Assembly: GCA_951213105.1 (NCBI GenBank)
Contig: OX578140.1
Coordinates: 120,449,653-120,513,652, forward strand
From: Amaurobius ferox
Taxonomy: Eukaryota; Arthropoda; Arachnida; Araneae; Amaurobiidae
Length of the DNA: 64,000 nucleotides
Direction: 5' to 3'
Below are positions 11,796 to 23,555 of the stretch, in pieces (position 1 is the first letter of the stretch; each line of letters opens with the position of its first letter). Under the pieces are notes generated by a model. The model was not told where the DNA came from, ran no database searches, and was given only the letters and a program-made list of their open reading frames with translations. The translations under genes and the position numbers were made by a program.

Positions 11796-12463
11796 ATGCA
11801 CGCAACTCTCTGATAACAGAAGCTTTTCTTAATTTTACTGGTGTGGCTGTGTTATCTTTTTGTTCTTTCAGAGGCTACTTTTTGTCTTTGAAGCCAGTTA
11901 ATACCTTTAATCAACGGTGCTGTAACTAGCAAAGTATTTTAATTTTCTTATTTTTTAAGTCAGTAGTTTAAATAAATTTTTTATACAGTAGTATAATATA
12001 TTGTCAAAATTTATGCTTGTTGCTTAGCAGACTGAGATTATTTTAGTCTGCTAATGAACTTTTGCATACTTAATTTAAATCAACATTCTTTCTCAAACTT
12101 TTAAAAAATTACTAATATTTAAGTCCAGAATGCATAGACATGATTTTGAATTAATTTATAAACTATATTTCTTTAAACAGAGTTAAATCAGCCACTGTTA
12201 GTTTTGCATTGCAAGATTCATATTTTAAGATAAATGTAAGGAAATTTGTTGTATAAATATATATACATACATTTAGTGCTGTGCAAATAGCCATTCATTC
12301 GCTGATTAACATATTAATATTTTTGTTTTATTTAGTATTGGATATTATTTACAATTAACCAAATAACATTACAATTAACTATATAATAATGTTACAATTA
12401 ACTATATAATAATATAAGTACTTTTTTTTTCAACAAAACAGTCAAGTAGTGCCACCCAATAGT
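11796..12463. other. Non-coding spacer
   Basis: No gene or clear repeat seen, apart from a short repeated ATTACAATTAACTATATAA segment near 12370-12415. Confidence 0.4.
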
Positions 12464-12767
12464 ACTACCATACTTGATTCTGAAATATGTTACTGATTGA
12501 TAAAACATTTGTTTTTTTGATTTGGAAAGATTTTTAGATTTTAAATGTTGGTAGGTCTGCTTTTGCACAATTTGTTCAGCAGTTGTTTGGATGACTCTAG
12601 AAGACAAATTTTATTACTACCATACTTGATTCTGAAATATGTTACTGATTGATAAAACATTTGTTTGTTTGATTTGGAAAGATTCTTAGATTTTAAATGT
12701 TGGTAGGTCTGCTTTTGCACAATTTGTTCAGCAGTTGTTTGGATGACTCTAGAAGACAAATTTTATT
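12464..12767. repeat. 152-bp near-perfect tandem duplication
   Basis: Unit 1 is 12464-12615 and unit 2 is 12616-12767. They start with ACTACCATACTTGATTCTG and end with GAAGACAAATTTTATT. I count about two mismatches. On the minus strand each unit encodes the same short open frame beginning MSSRVIQTTAEQIVQKQTYQ, which I do not recognise and do not call as a gene. Confidence 0.88.
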
Positions 12768-13314
12768 TTATATTTAATCAATTTTATTGTATATTCAAAT
12801 ATTATAATCCAATTGCAGTATAAAATTAAAAATGTATTAAATGGTTATACATACTATAATACATACTATATTTTAAAAATGTTTTGTAATTATAAAACTA
12901 TAATAATCTATTTTTTGTGAAAATAGAACTTTTCACCATTTAGAATTTTTATTTCTATTTTATTAGTGTTTTTAGTTGAAATGTACGTGTATGTTCTTTC
13001 AATGCAGTAATATTTTATAGTTCTTGTTATATTTATTGTTTTACAAATTATGCTCTTTAGACCAAAGCAGTGTTGGCTTGGATTCCTAAGCTTATATTTT
13101 TAATCCAATTTGGTTATATATGTAAACATATAAATGCATATATATTAAAACATTTAAATAAAAGATGTCCTTTTTTGCCAATGCTTTATTGACTTTTATG
13201 TAACTCTATTATGATAGTGCATTTTCAATCTCTGGTTTTGGTTTAACTCAGCATTTTGAATTCAGCTATGCAATTTAAAATCAGGAATATGTGTCTTATT
13301 TTAATATAATAATA
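12768..13314. other. Non-coding spacer
   Basis: Very AT-rich, no gene seen. Confidence 0.4.
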
Positions 13315-14184
13315 GGGTCATTCCACGTGAAAACACCCATTTTAAGAAAAACTTGTTGCTCCATAGTCACAGATTTTTTTTAAATTTTTACCATGGATAC
13401 ACATGGTAATAAAACCCCCAAATCTGAATTTATAATGTATATATCACAATAATTGCCAAGATACAGGCATTTGAAAAATGGCCATTTTTGCCGAATGGCA
13501 GCCATCTTGGATTTTGCACCAATGTTTATAAATGTAATAGCTTGAGAACTAATGGTTCAAATTAAATAATTTCGGTACTAATTTGAAGCTATTAATATCA
13601 GGAATATAAGTGCTATATCAAAAAATAAAAATATATATATTTTAATATTGTTATTACATGAAAATTGCAAAAATCACCTTCGGATGGATAGTCAAGTTTA
13701 ATGGGCTATAAAAAAAATGGACCCTAATATTTTTTTCTGTGACTTGGTACAAATATTAACTAATATGTGCGCTTTAAGTACAAAAAAAATTAGAAAGGTA
13801 ATATTTCTTATTGCAGAGAAAAATAGCTATAAAACATATATACATTTTACATGTGATGCTTTAATCATTTAAAAATATATATTTTTTAAAAATAAATAAT
13901 GAGCAAAAACAAAACATAGAAATTTTTCTACACACTAACTAGTATGTGTGCTTTAAGCACAAAAAAAAATTAGGATGGTAATATTTAATTTAATGACTAA
14001 AGAAATATTGTTATATGTATAGGAAATCAATGTAAAATTTCTGGGGTGCTGAAACATTCTAATAAAAATCTTCCTAAAAACCATACAGTTATCCATTTTA
14101 TATTTTATTTTCTTATTTAAAATTAATTCAGTAGAGCTGAAGATACCCTGTTTTTCCTAGTGGCCACTGGCTCCTAAACCAATT

Positions 14185-15252
14185 TCATTTAATAGCAAGT
14201 ATCATAATCTTTGGTACACATCTAAAGGTCTTGGCCATATATATAATGCATTTGGGCCATAAAAATACATAAACATAACATATGCAAATAAAACACACAC
14301 TAATTTCTAATTCATTGGGATGCATTGGTAATCTAAGAATTTCTGGAGATGGACAGTTATCACACCAGCTCACCATACTTTTCTGATTCAGTGCAATAAA
14401 CTTGTTTCTTTTAACAATGATGTAATATATTCACTGATATGGATGACATGGAGCATGAGTTTAATATTTTGATGGTATATACAAACACGTACAGAATGAA
14501 TAACTTTGTTTCCAACAGTTACATATTCTGTTAGATGTAGTGTGCAAAATTTACATAGTATTTTTATTTCATTATGATTTTCTTTAAATGCAGCATATAA
14601 TTCTTTTAAATTATGCAAAAGTAATCTCTTTTGTTTTAATATTTTCCCATTTTCACTTGGTATAGATATGCAATATTTTCTTCCTGGACACATAGGACTG
14701 TTATAATAAAAACTAGTAACTTTTGTATAGTATCAAATTTAATTTAACACTTATATCTCACTAGGCATTGATAACATCCCTTCTGTTTCTTTTAATTTTT
14801 CTTGTTTTTTTTTTTCAACTAAATTCTCTAGTAATATAACATGTCTTTGTTTGTTGGACTATCCATGAATCTTGGACTAATTTTAAAATCTGCACGTTTT
14901 CTTTAAATGATGCATCTAAAGAAAACTTATTCAATAATTTTCCATCATAAACGTGCAATTTTGGCAAATAATGTCTTGAATTTTGTAGCTTATTAATACT
15001 TTCAATACCCAATACTGTAGCAGTTTTAGTAGCAACGTGGCTACTTAATTTCTTAACTTGCATATAATTAAGTTTCCTCTTACAGCTAAATCTATTGAAC
15101 TTTAGTGATAAATCCAAAAGTTCATAGCTTTTATTCAATTGTTCTATTACTATTGTGACTTCACTATAATCTGCATCATTGGTCATTTCCATGTCAGCAG
15201 TAGAAACCTCTGACTCACTAATTGATGAATGCAAGGAAGAATAACAAGACAT
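14185..15252 (-). pseudogene. Remnant gene inside the long-TIR transposon
   Basis: Three consecutive minus-strand open pieces look like parts of one protein. 15252-14815 has an acidic N-terminal stretch followed by LATK/VLGIESINKLQNSR-type sequence. 14693-14388 has CPGRKYCISIPSENGKILKQ and CKFCTLHLTEYVTVGN, then VCIYHQNIKLML. 14376-14300 or so has WCDNCPSPEILRL. The Cys/His spacing of the last two (C-x2-C, H-x-N-x-K, C-x2-C) looks like a metal-binding domain. By eye it resembles a widespread uncharacterised arthropod protein family linked to mobile DNA (annotated in places as Cc8L18.2-like). I have not verified this. Frame breaks separate the pieces, so the gene is dead. Its position between inverted arms suggests it was the element's own protein. 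Confidence 0.5.
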
Positions 15253-16199
15253 GCAGAATTTTTTTCCCCTGGAGTGAGTAATTCTTGATTTATTATTGAC
15301 AGTCTGAGAGAAATTGGTTTTAGGGACTTAGTTCTGATTTTGGTGGTTTATTAAATAGATCACAAGTTTTCTGTCTTAAACTGGACCATTTCAGATATTC
15401 ATCCTTGTGAACCTTGCATATAGTACCACTCAGAACACAAGTACGGGAATAAACAGGAAGGCTTAATTACACATTGATTTTCTTGCATACAAAACATTCA
15501 ATTTTTATAGCAAGACAGGAACTAATCATGGAACATAAATAAAAGAAATAATCTTTGAAGCACAATTCACTGATTTATTTGTTGAACATACTCAGCTCTG
15601 AAAACTTGAGCAAAAATGAGCTCTGAAAGGAATAAGTCACCCAGAAATGTAATATTGTATCTTACTTTAAATTCAACATAAGAGAAAACAGATGATGCAG
15701 TACAAGTAATCATTTTAGGAACTGACAACTGGTATATGTTAATTGCTATTACTTATATAACAGAACTATGAGTATTAGAGTTGAAACTTTGGAGGCTATA
15801 GGCAGCTGATGTCTTATGTACACAAAGACTAGAAACAGGTGTTTTTAAATGTTTCAGAAATAATATTGGTGCTGTAGTATAATTTTCTTCTCCAATAGCT
15901 TGTTTATTTATGTTTAGTTTGTTGCTCCTGTTTCAACTGGATAGGGAATATTGCCTAGTGTTTCCTTTGGAGTTGGCAGAAGGCTAAAGATATGTTTTGG
16001 TGATCAACATGCTGTAGTTCTGTTTAATTTTTTTTTTTAATTTTAATGCTTTTCATGAAAATGAGTGTTTTATATTATCTAATTACAAATTATTTTTTGT
16101 GGAATTAACTATATGTATGCTGTAAAGCTTCAGCATTAAGTGATAGTTGTCATTTGTAACCAATATGCCAAAGATTATTGTATTTACTGCCTCTAAAAT
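15253..16199. other. Interior of long-TIR element, no gene seen
   Basis: Non-coding as far as I can tell, between the gene remnant and the right arm. Confidence 0.4.
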
Positions 16200-17139
16200 G
16201 AAATTGGTTTAGAAGCCAGTGGCCACTAGGAAAAAATGTGCACCTTTAGCTCTACTGAATATAGAAAATACCTTCTTAAAATTTGAAATAAGAAAATAAA
16301 ATACAAGAGAGAGATAACTGTGTGGTTTCTAGGAAGATTTTTATTAGAATTTTTCAGCACTCCAGAAATTTTACACTGATTTCCCATACATATAACAGTA
16401 TTTTTTTAGTCATTATTTAAATAAAATATTACCATTCTATTTTTTTTTACTTAAAGCACACGTACTAGTTAGCGTGTAAAAAATGCCTATGTTTTATTTT
16501 TGCTCATTATTTGTTTTTAAAAAATATTTTTTTAAAAATGATTAAAGCATTGCATGTCAAATGTTAACTAAATGTATATATGTTTTAAAGCTATTTTCTC
16601 TGCAATAAGAAATATTACCTTTCTAATTTTTTTTTTACTTAACGCCCACATATTAGTTAGTATTTGTACCAAGTTTCAGAAAAAAATATTGGGGGCCATT
16701 TTTTTTATAACCCATTTAAGTTGTCCATCAGTCCGAAGGTGATTTTTGCAATTTTCATGTAATAACGATATTAAAATATATATTTTTAATTGTTTTGATA
16801 TGGCACTTATATTCCTGATACTAATGACCTTAAATTGGTACCAGAATTATTTCATTTGAGCCATTAGTTCTCACGCTATTACATTTTTAAACATTAGTGC
16901 AAAATCCAAGATGGCCGCCATTTCGCAAAAATGACCATTTTTCAAATGCCTGTATTTGGGTCATTATTGGGATATATACATTACAAATTCAGATTTGGGG
17001 GTTTTATTACCATGTGTATCCATGGTAAAAATTAAAAAAAAATCTGTGACTACAGAGCAACACTCATCGGGTGTCCCCATATGGAATGACCCAATTATTC
17101 AGTTTCATTTTGTATGTAATAAATGTTGTACTATATATG

Positions 17140-18890
17140 TTAATACGTTCGATAAAATCCCCAGTCAATCATTTGATAAAATCCCCAGCAAATTAAAATG
17201 TTTTTAAAATATTCATAAGAAGGAGTGCTCCACACTGAAACATTAAAAATTAAAAATGATAGAAATACATACTTAGCAATGAGATAATAGACTTTAAAAT
17301 TGGTGTAAGGGTAGATTTTTGGAAGGAAGAAAGTGTCCAATTTCAGTTTTTCCATACTTGCTACTTTAAAGGTGCTGCACGCATGTTCGATTTGCAATAA
17401 AAATAAAAGAAAAAATAAATATGAAATAAAGGAAATGTGAAATAATGGAAAAGCACCTTCTTTAAAATGAGATAGAACCTTAAAATTTGGTATATGGGTC
17501 AATTATTTGAAAGGAAGAAAGTGTACAATTTCAATTTTCCCATACTTGCTACTTTAGGGGTGCTACATACTAATATGTTCGATTTCCCAAATAAATGAGA
17601 AACACCTTCTTTAAAATGAGATAGAGCCTTAAAATTTGCTGTATGAGTCAATTATTTGATAAAACCACTAAAGAAGAATAACATTTTTCAAAAATAATTA
17701 TTTGAAGGGGATGCTCCACATCAAAATGCTTGAAATGTGAGATGATGAAAAACATACTGAGTGATGAGATTGGGACAATAAATTTGGTGCAAGAGTAAAT
17801 AGTTCAATAAGAAGAAGGTGTGCAATTTTGGTTTTTTAATATTTGCTATTTTATGGGTGTTGCATACCAAAATGTTCAGTTTTCCAAGTAAATAGGAAAT
17901 CCTGTCTTTTCAGTAAGATAAAGGCTTAAAATTCTGTAATTCACCAATCATTTGATAATTCCCCCTCACCAGGAAAACTTGACATTTTTAAAAATCTTCA
18001 CTTAAAAGGGAGAGGAAGGAACTCCGCAGCAAAATGTGAAATGATAGGAAACACATTTCGGGATAGAAAAAAAAAAATAGAAAATCAGATAGAAATATTA
18101 GATAAAAAATTATATAGAAAACTGAAAAATTGGTTCAAGGGTAGATTGTGGTAGATTGTTTAATATGAAGAAAGGAGACAATTTCAGTTTTCCAATATTA
18201 ATTTAGGGATGCTGCTTACCAAACTGTTTAGTTTGCTGTATGAATGAGAAACACATTCTTTTAAGTGAAATAGATGCTTGACATGAGTCAATCATTTGAT
18301 AAGAAAACCTTGAGAAGAATGAAATTTATTAAAAATGTTCATTTAAGGAGATGTTCTACACGAAAATGTTTGAAATGCAAATTGAATGAAACAGGCTATT
18401 TCCAGTGAGATAAAGACTGGAAATTCTATACAAAGGTAGATCGATCAATAAGAAGAAGGTGGCTAATTTCAGTTTTCCAATATTTACTTCACTGGTACTG
18501 CATATCAAACTTTTGATTTACGAATAATTTAGAAATTTCTTCTATTCAATGAGATAAATTTTTGAAATTTGGTAAATGAGGTCAATAGTTTGATAAAACC
18601 CTAGTTAAGAATAGAATATTTTAAATATGTTCATTTGAGCAGATGCTCCACATCAAAACATTTGAAATGCAAATTGATGGAAAATTGCACATTCCGATGA
18701 TATAGAAACTTGAAATTTGGAGTTAAGATGAATCATACAGTAGTAAGAAGAAGAGAAATTACAGTTTGCAGAATTTATTATTAGGGGTGTAGCACACCAA
18801 ATTATTCTATTTACATTATAAATAAGAAATTTGTTCTTTCAAAAGGCAATAGAGACATTGAATTTAGCTCATTTGTGAACATTTGATCCA
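17140..18890 (-). repeat. Diverged tandem array, about 290-bp units
   Basis: A unit containing a block like ATGTTCGATTTxCxAAATAA, then GATAxAGxCTTxAAATTTGG, GAAAGGAAGAAxGTG and GGGxTGCTxCAC, recurs at roughly 17383, 17575, 17870, 18215, 18510 and 18790. It is the reverse complement of the array at 43150-44345. Frames across it are chance. Confidence 0.75.
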
Positions 18891-19160
18891 TTGAAATAAA
18901 ACATTATAGGTAATAAGGGCCCTATAAATTATGGGGAAATATTTTCAAAATTATGTGGCAATACATGAAATATTTTGTATTGTCAAAGGGCCATGGAGAC
19001 TTTTTGCTTTATTACATTGGGTGGCCATGGAGTCCTTCTGTTTTGCCTAACTGGGTTGCAATAAAAAAACCCACTTTATATATATATATGTATATATATA
19101 AATATATATATATGTAATATATATATATATATATATATATAAATGTATATATATATATAT
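18891..19160. repeat. Spacer and interrupted AT microsatellite
   Basis: AT-rich spacer to about 19075, then TA repeats with several interruptions to 19160, ending at the left end of the Tc1-like element. Confidence 0.7.
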
Positions 19161-19928
19161 AACAAAAAGATCAATGCACAAAGAAGGAGTTGTCTGAATG
19201 AAATTTCTTATATGAAAAGACATTTTGAGCGAACATGCAAATGAATAAAATTTGGTGTCCAATGAATAAATAGTGGGAGCTCCAGCGGCATCGTAACTGA
19301 GCATTCAGCGGGTGTATATAAGGAGAGATTCTGAATCTGTGGTCAAAATTTCTATTGCATTTCGACTGCGGATATCTTACGTCTTTGGTAGTCATTTCTG
19401 GCACACTGACAGCACAGCGGTATGTAGACAACATTCTACAACCGGTTGTGTTACTGTTCCTTTTGCGACACCCCGGACTTACTTTTCAACAAGATAATGC
19501 CTGGCCACATACGGCACGTGCTGCTATGAATTGTCTTCAAACTTGCCCAACACTTCCTTGGCCAGCTAGGTCTCCTGTTCTCCCTCCCATAGAGCACATT
19601 TGGGATGTTATGGCAAGGCGATTGCAACCATCCCGAAATGTTGACGATTTAGTTCGACAGTTGGAGATAATTTGGCAAGACATTCCGCAGGACACCATAT
19701 GTGAACTTTATCAGTCTATGCCATGCCAGGTGACATCTTGCATCCAGGCCAGAGGTGGACCAATACCTTATGGACTTCCTTCCTTTGTATACGGTCAAAC
19801 TCTAAATCATTAAATTGTTCTGAAATTTTAATCTTTTCTTTTTCTATGTATGTTCTTCACATCCACCAATTTTTATCACAATCGGACAACTCCTTTTTAG
19901 TGTGTTGATGTTTTTGTTATAGAGTGTA
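19157..19928 (+). mobile_element. Internally deleted Tc1-like element
   Basis: The left end (TATAACAAAAAGATCAATGC, then GGAGTTGTCTGA) and the reverse complement of the right end (TATAACAAAAACATCAACAC, then GGAGTTGTCCGA) are terminal inverted repeats of a Tc1-type transposon. A promoter-like GTATATAAGG lies at 19314-19323. The middle of the element, including the N-terminal half of the transposase, is missing. AT microsatellites flank both ends, so the TA target site cannot be placed exactly. Confidence 0.88.
19385..19813 (+). pseudogene. Tc1 transposase, C-terminal half
   Basis: The open frame gives SLVVISGTLTAQRYVDN, then LTFQQDNAWPHTA with the second catalytic Asp, then LPWPARSPVLPPIEHIWD with the third catalytic acidic residue (Glu), and a typical C-terminus, SMPCQVTSCIQARGG. 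The order and D34E-type spacing identify the Tc1 family. The N-terminal DNA-binding domains and the first catalytic Asp are absent, removed by the deletion that joins the 5' leader near 19350 to the catalytic core. The family's usual SPDLSPIEH reads SPVLPPIEH here. It cannot act on its own but keeps both ends and so could have been moved in trans. Confidence 0.9.
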
Positions 19929-19961
19929 TATATAATATATATATGTGAATATATATATATA

Positions 19962-20044
<83 letters not shown>
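19929..20044. repeat. AT microsatellite
   Basis: TA run with a few TGAA interruptions, directly outside the right end of the Tc1-like element. Confidence 0.95.
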
Positions 20045-20046
<2 letters not shown>

Positions 20047-20200
20047 AGAGAACAGAGGTGGAATGCACACAGTAATGAACTATATAAAATAATCTTTATT
20101 GATCTTGTTCATTTATGAAAAAATCTTTATTGAGAGGATCAAATTAATGCTTAATATTTGTTTGTCTTATAATTGTAGGTGGTGTGATAAATGGTTTATG

Positions 20201-20360
20201 TTGTTGTTGTTGAGACCCAGACCGTCCAACCTACCCAAAAGGTGTAAGTTAACTGTTTGGACGGCCGGTAAGAGCCACACAATTTAGACCGGAATCCAGT
20301 GGTGGAGGCATCCACAGGGACCTTACCCTCTTTCCCCTACTACCAACCTCTTGGAAGGAC
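20201..20360 (-). mobile_element. SINE, 5'-truncated copy
   Basis: The minus strand shows the 3' body and tail of the SINE family described at 20374-20758, ending in a CAACAACAACAA-type tail. The plus-strand landmark is TTGTTGTTGAGACCC. Only about 160 bp remain; the head is missing. It is flanked by two copies of TAAATGGTTTATG (20188-20200 and 20361-20373), the expected target-site duplication. Confidence 0.9.
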
Positions 20361-20373
20361 TAAATGGTTTATG

Positions 20374-20758
20374 TTGATGTTGATGACCCAGACCGTCCGA
20401 CCTACCAGAAAGGTGTAAGGTAACTGTATGGACGGCCGGGAAGTGCCACCCAATTTAGACCGGAACCCAGTGGGGGAGGCATCCACAGGGACCGTACCCT
20501 CCTCCCCCTACCACCAACCTCTCGGAAGGACTTACGGACCCACATGTTTAACGTGATCGTACTCCGCATGAACACGGCGGCATATGTGGCAGCGTGCAAA
20601 TCTAGCGCGCAAACCACGGGCATACCGCACCCGAGATGGCCAACAGCACGCGGCGTTCTGAGGTGGTCACCCACCAAGTACTAACCGCGCCCGATGCTGC
20701 TTGACTTCGGTGATCTAACGAGAACCGGTGTTTTCAGCACGGTACGGCCGTTGGCCCG
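20374..20758 (-). mobile_element. SINE with 5S rRNA-derived head, near full length
   Basis: Read on the minus strand: 20758-20641 is a 5S rRNA-like head, with TACCGTGCTGAAAACACCGG, GATCACCGAAGTCAAGCAGC and GGTTAGTACTTGG. It is followed by a short tRNA-like segment (GCGTGCT and neighbours, about 20640-20580), then the family body (about 20580-20395) and a CATCAACATCAA-like tail. The 5S head would supply the internal pol III promoter. The 13-bp TAAATGGTTTATG flanks both ends (20361-20373 and 20759-20771). Open frames through it are incidental. Confidence 0.92.
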
Positions 20759-20771
20759 TAAATGGTTTATG

Positions 20772-22320
20772 TGAAGCAGTTTACCTTATCTTTGAGGAGT
20801 TCAATTAATGTGTGTCTGCCATGGATTACACTTTCCATTTTAAACTCAGATGAATGCAACTATTATTCCAACATTAGAATATGGGTGTGCTGCAAAAAGG
20901 TGTGCACTTAAAAATATTTAGCTACAATGGTCAAGGGACATCAGTTGGTTTTTACTAGGCCATATAGAATTCATGTTTTGTTAAGAGACTAAAATAATTA
21001 CATTTTGTAGTATAGTAATTAATGAGGTGTGTAGTCAGTGTATGCTCAAGGATGTTAAGAGCACAAGCATTGCAGGCAGGTGGATGGAAGGGCATCTTTT
21101 ACATAATTTTATGCATTCTATCATATGGCAGTCTTTATATCTTGTAATATAGATATAGTTTAATTGTAAAATGTTTCAACATGAGTTAAAAGTAAATAGT
21201 ACTACTAAACAGATGGAATATTTTTACCAATTAAATTTTTATTTAATGTTCTATGTAAGATTTTACTTTTAAGCTCTTACTGGTTGAAAAAGGTGTCTAC
21301 CCAATTTTGAATGTATGGAATAAAAATGAAAAAATATAAGAGTACTTATATTGAAATTAGTTATCTTCTGTTCCAGTTATCGATTCAAATTTATTTATGC
21401 TTAGTTTAATTCAAATGAATAAACATGGCTAGTTGTATTGCTTTTTCTTGTGATGTCTCCAATATTATTGTTTTGAGAGTAAAATCATAAATTTAGTGAA
21501 ACAACCTATTGACTCTTGTGCATAAATACATTCTATGCCTGGTTGTAGAGTCTGATGTTAAGATGGTATTTTTAATAGTTGGTAATTAAAGTTTGATTTT
21601 TTAATTATAATTTATAGCAGCATATTTTTTTGTTATCTTTGATGATTTTTGATGAATGATATTTAAATATATAAGTTATATAACTGATAAAAGTTATTGT
21701 AATTATAATTTCCATGACTTTATTATGAAAATAAAACTTAATTTGAAATAATTTGTATGAAAGTTCATGTAGCATTTCAATGCACTTATTTTCTCCTGAA
21801 ATTAAATTTCATTAAATTTTAATGTAATAATTACAAAACTAGTAAATATATTAGCATAATTTTGAAGTTTGAAATCAACAAGTATAAATCAACAAATGTA
21901 ATCATCTGCTGTTTTTAAAATTTTCCATTTCAAGTTGTTTGCTGCTTTTTACTGTGGAATTTTGACTTTTCAGAAGTATGCCAAATTTTAAAGTCCTAAA
22001 TATTTTTATTTGTAGAATATTCATTGGATTTTCAAAATACTAATCATGTAAGCATTTTTGACATGCTGAATTATGTACAGAAAGTAATATGCACTTTTAC
22101 AAAATCTCTTGACTTGTAAAATAACATTATAAAAATATTATTAAAATTAAAATGAATACTGATGATCTAGAACATGTTAAAAAAGAATGCTGAAGACTTT
22201 ATGTCAGGATGTAATACCACTTGCCATATTCAACTCTTTAAAACTAAAAAATTCAACATGGGTAATGTCAATTTTATTAGTTTCAACAGTAGAAATGAAT
22301 TTTAAAAAGTATTAAGATTT
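20772..22320. other. Intron-like spacer, no gene seen
   Basis: AT-rich, without recognisable exon, repeat or transposon. Confidence 0.4.
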
Positions 22321-22740
22321 TTGGAGTGGATTGATTTTGATATGAATAGTTTTAATTTGACATCAATTGTAAAATCCTAAATTTGATTTCTCTTGCTATT
22401 TGAATAATTTTTTAGGAGTTATTTTTGACAGAACTAAGTGCATGCAGTAGACACTAACAAATGTTTTCCTTTCAGATTATGTTACTGATGAATATTATTC
22501 AGCTGTTTAAATGCAGAAAATGGTAACACCTGTATACAATTTGGAGTTGATTAATTTTAACGAACAGTTTTAATTTGATATCAGTTGTGAAATCCTAAAT
22601 TTGGTTTCTTTTACTATATGAATAATTTTTTTTCCTGTATTTTTGACAGAACAAAGTACATACAGTATACACTAATAAATTTTTTCCTTTCAGATTATGT
22701 GACTGATGCATATTATACAGCTGTTAAGATGCAAAAAAAT
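22321..22740 (+). repeat. Partial tandem duplication carrying a finger-exon start
   Basis: Two diverged copies of about 215-220 bp (about 22321-22535 and 22541-22740) share GGAGTxGATT, GTTTTAATTTGA, AATCCTAAATTTGxTTTCT, ATTTTTGACAGAAC and the acceptor plus the first codons of exon B. The second copy runs on into the complete exon; the first stops after about 60 exon bases. Confidence 0.85.
22476..22510 (+). pseudogene. Truncated duplicate of exon B (first 11 codons, then stop)
   Basis: It follows the acceptor TTTTCCTTTCAG and starts in the usual phase with AT, then Y-V-T-D-E-Y-Y-S-A-V and TAA. The matching residues in exon B are [10 protein letters not shown] followed by K; the stop arises where AAG is expected, apparently by a small insertion or deletion (GTTTAAATG against GTTAAGATG). 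No finger follows. If spliced it would give a short fingerless isoform, but decay is the simpler reading. Confidence 0.75.
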
Positions 22741-22920
22741 GGTAACACCTATATGCAGTATCAGTGTTTACTTTGTGATTATACATCAACAACAAACATA
22801 AAGAGGCATATTCGAGCACATACTGGTGAACGTCCTTTCAAATGCAATATTTGCAATAAGAGTTTTTCTCAGCATAATAATCTAAAAAGACACCTTTATG
22901 TTCACAGATATTCAAAATGA
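22694..22920 (+). CDS. Alternative terminal exon B: paired C2H2 zinc fingers
   Basis: Acceptor TTTTTTCCTTTCAG/AT; the frame upstream of it is intron. The exon begins AT-TAT-GTG and ends in TGA. Finger 1 is CLLC-x10-HIRAH, two residues shorter between the Cys and His pairs than the C-x2-C-x12-H of its sisters. The linker is TGERPFK. Finger 2 is CNIC-x12-HLYVH with helix residues Q, N, N, R at -1, 2, 3, 6, the same as exon A apart from Q to H at position 1. The C-terminus (RYSK) also matches exon A (KYSK), so A and B are duplicates. As a DNA-binding end of an isoform it may rely on finger 2 alone. Confidence 0.87.
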
Positions 22921-23386
22921 TTTCTAATCATGTATACTTTCTGTGATTTAGTGTTATGGAAACTTGGAATCACATTCCAAGTACAGGTACCATTTTCAGT
23001 GGATTGATTTCATACTTGTTAGCACTCTTCAGCACCAAATATCTGAAAACTATATGGGCAGTAAGTACAATTATCCGGATTGGTGTTTGCCATGTGCTCT
23101 AATTTTATGGACCTCCATAGGAACTGACAAAATCAGACATACCATGTGGTTAACTTTGAATTTATAGAAAATTGAGTTTAGACTGCAATTATTTCACATG
23201 ATTTCAGTGGAATTTATATAATAATTGCCTAACATATTTGTGTCTTTTCAAATATATCTAAAATGTTGTGGTAGCCATGAGCCAGCTGGCTAATAACTTT
23301 CAAATTTGGTTAGTAAACTTTTGTGTACTAGTAGCCACTTCTAGTAACTTTTTGCTATCAAAATCTCTGTTTTGTATGTTAGTTGT
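22921..23386. other. 3' flank of exon B
   Basis: Probable 3' UTR and spacer, with no other gene seen. Confidence 0.4.
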
Positions 23387-23555
23387 TGTTGAGACCCAGA
23401 CCGTCCGACCTACCAGAAAGGTGTAAGGTAACTGTTTCGACGGCCGGGAAGTGCCACCCAATTTAGACCGGAACCCAGTGGGGGAGGCATCCACAGGGAC
23501 CGTACCCTCCTTCCCCTACCACCAACCTCTCGGAAGGACTTACGGACCCACATGC
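23383..23555 (-). mobile_element. SINE, 5'-truncated copy
   Basis: Same family as 20374-20758; on the plus strand it begins TTGTTGTTGAGACCCAGACC and ends at CGGACCCACATG. The flanks carry a direct repeat, TTGTATGTTAGTTGT (23372-23386 and 23556-23570), overlapping the tail. The head is missing. Confidence 0.9.

Larger units (their letters stand above)
13315..17092 (-). mobile_element. 3.8-kb DNA transposon with long (about 0.85-kb) TIRs
   Basis: The left end begins GGGTCATTCCACGTG at 13315 and the right end closes with GGAATGACCC at 17092. The arms match imperfectly along about 13315-14200 and 16200-17092. Paired landmarks include ATGGCAGCCATCTTGGATTT against AAATCCAAGATGGCCGCCAT, and TAGTGGCCACTGGCT against AGCCAGTGGCCACTA. 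I could not define a clean target-site duplication. The interior holds gene remnants on the minus strand. The superfamily is not settled. Confidence 0.85.
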
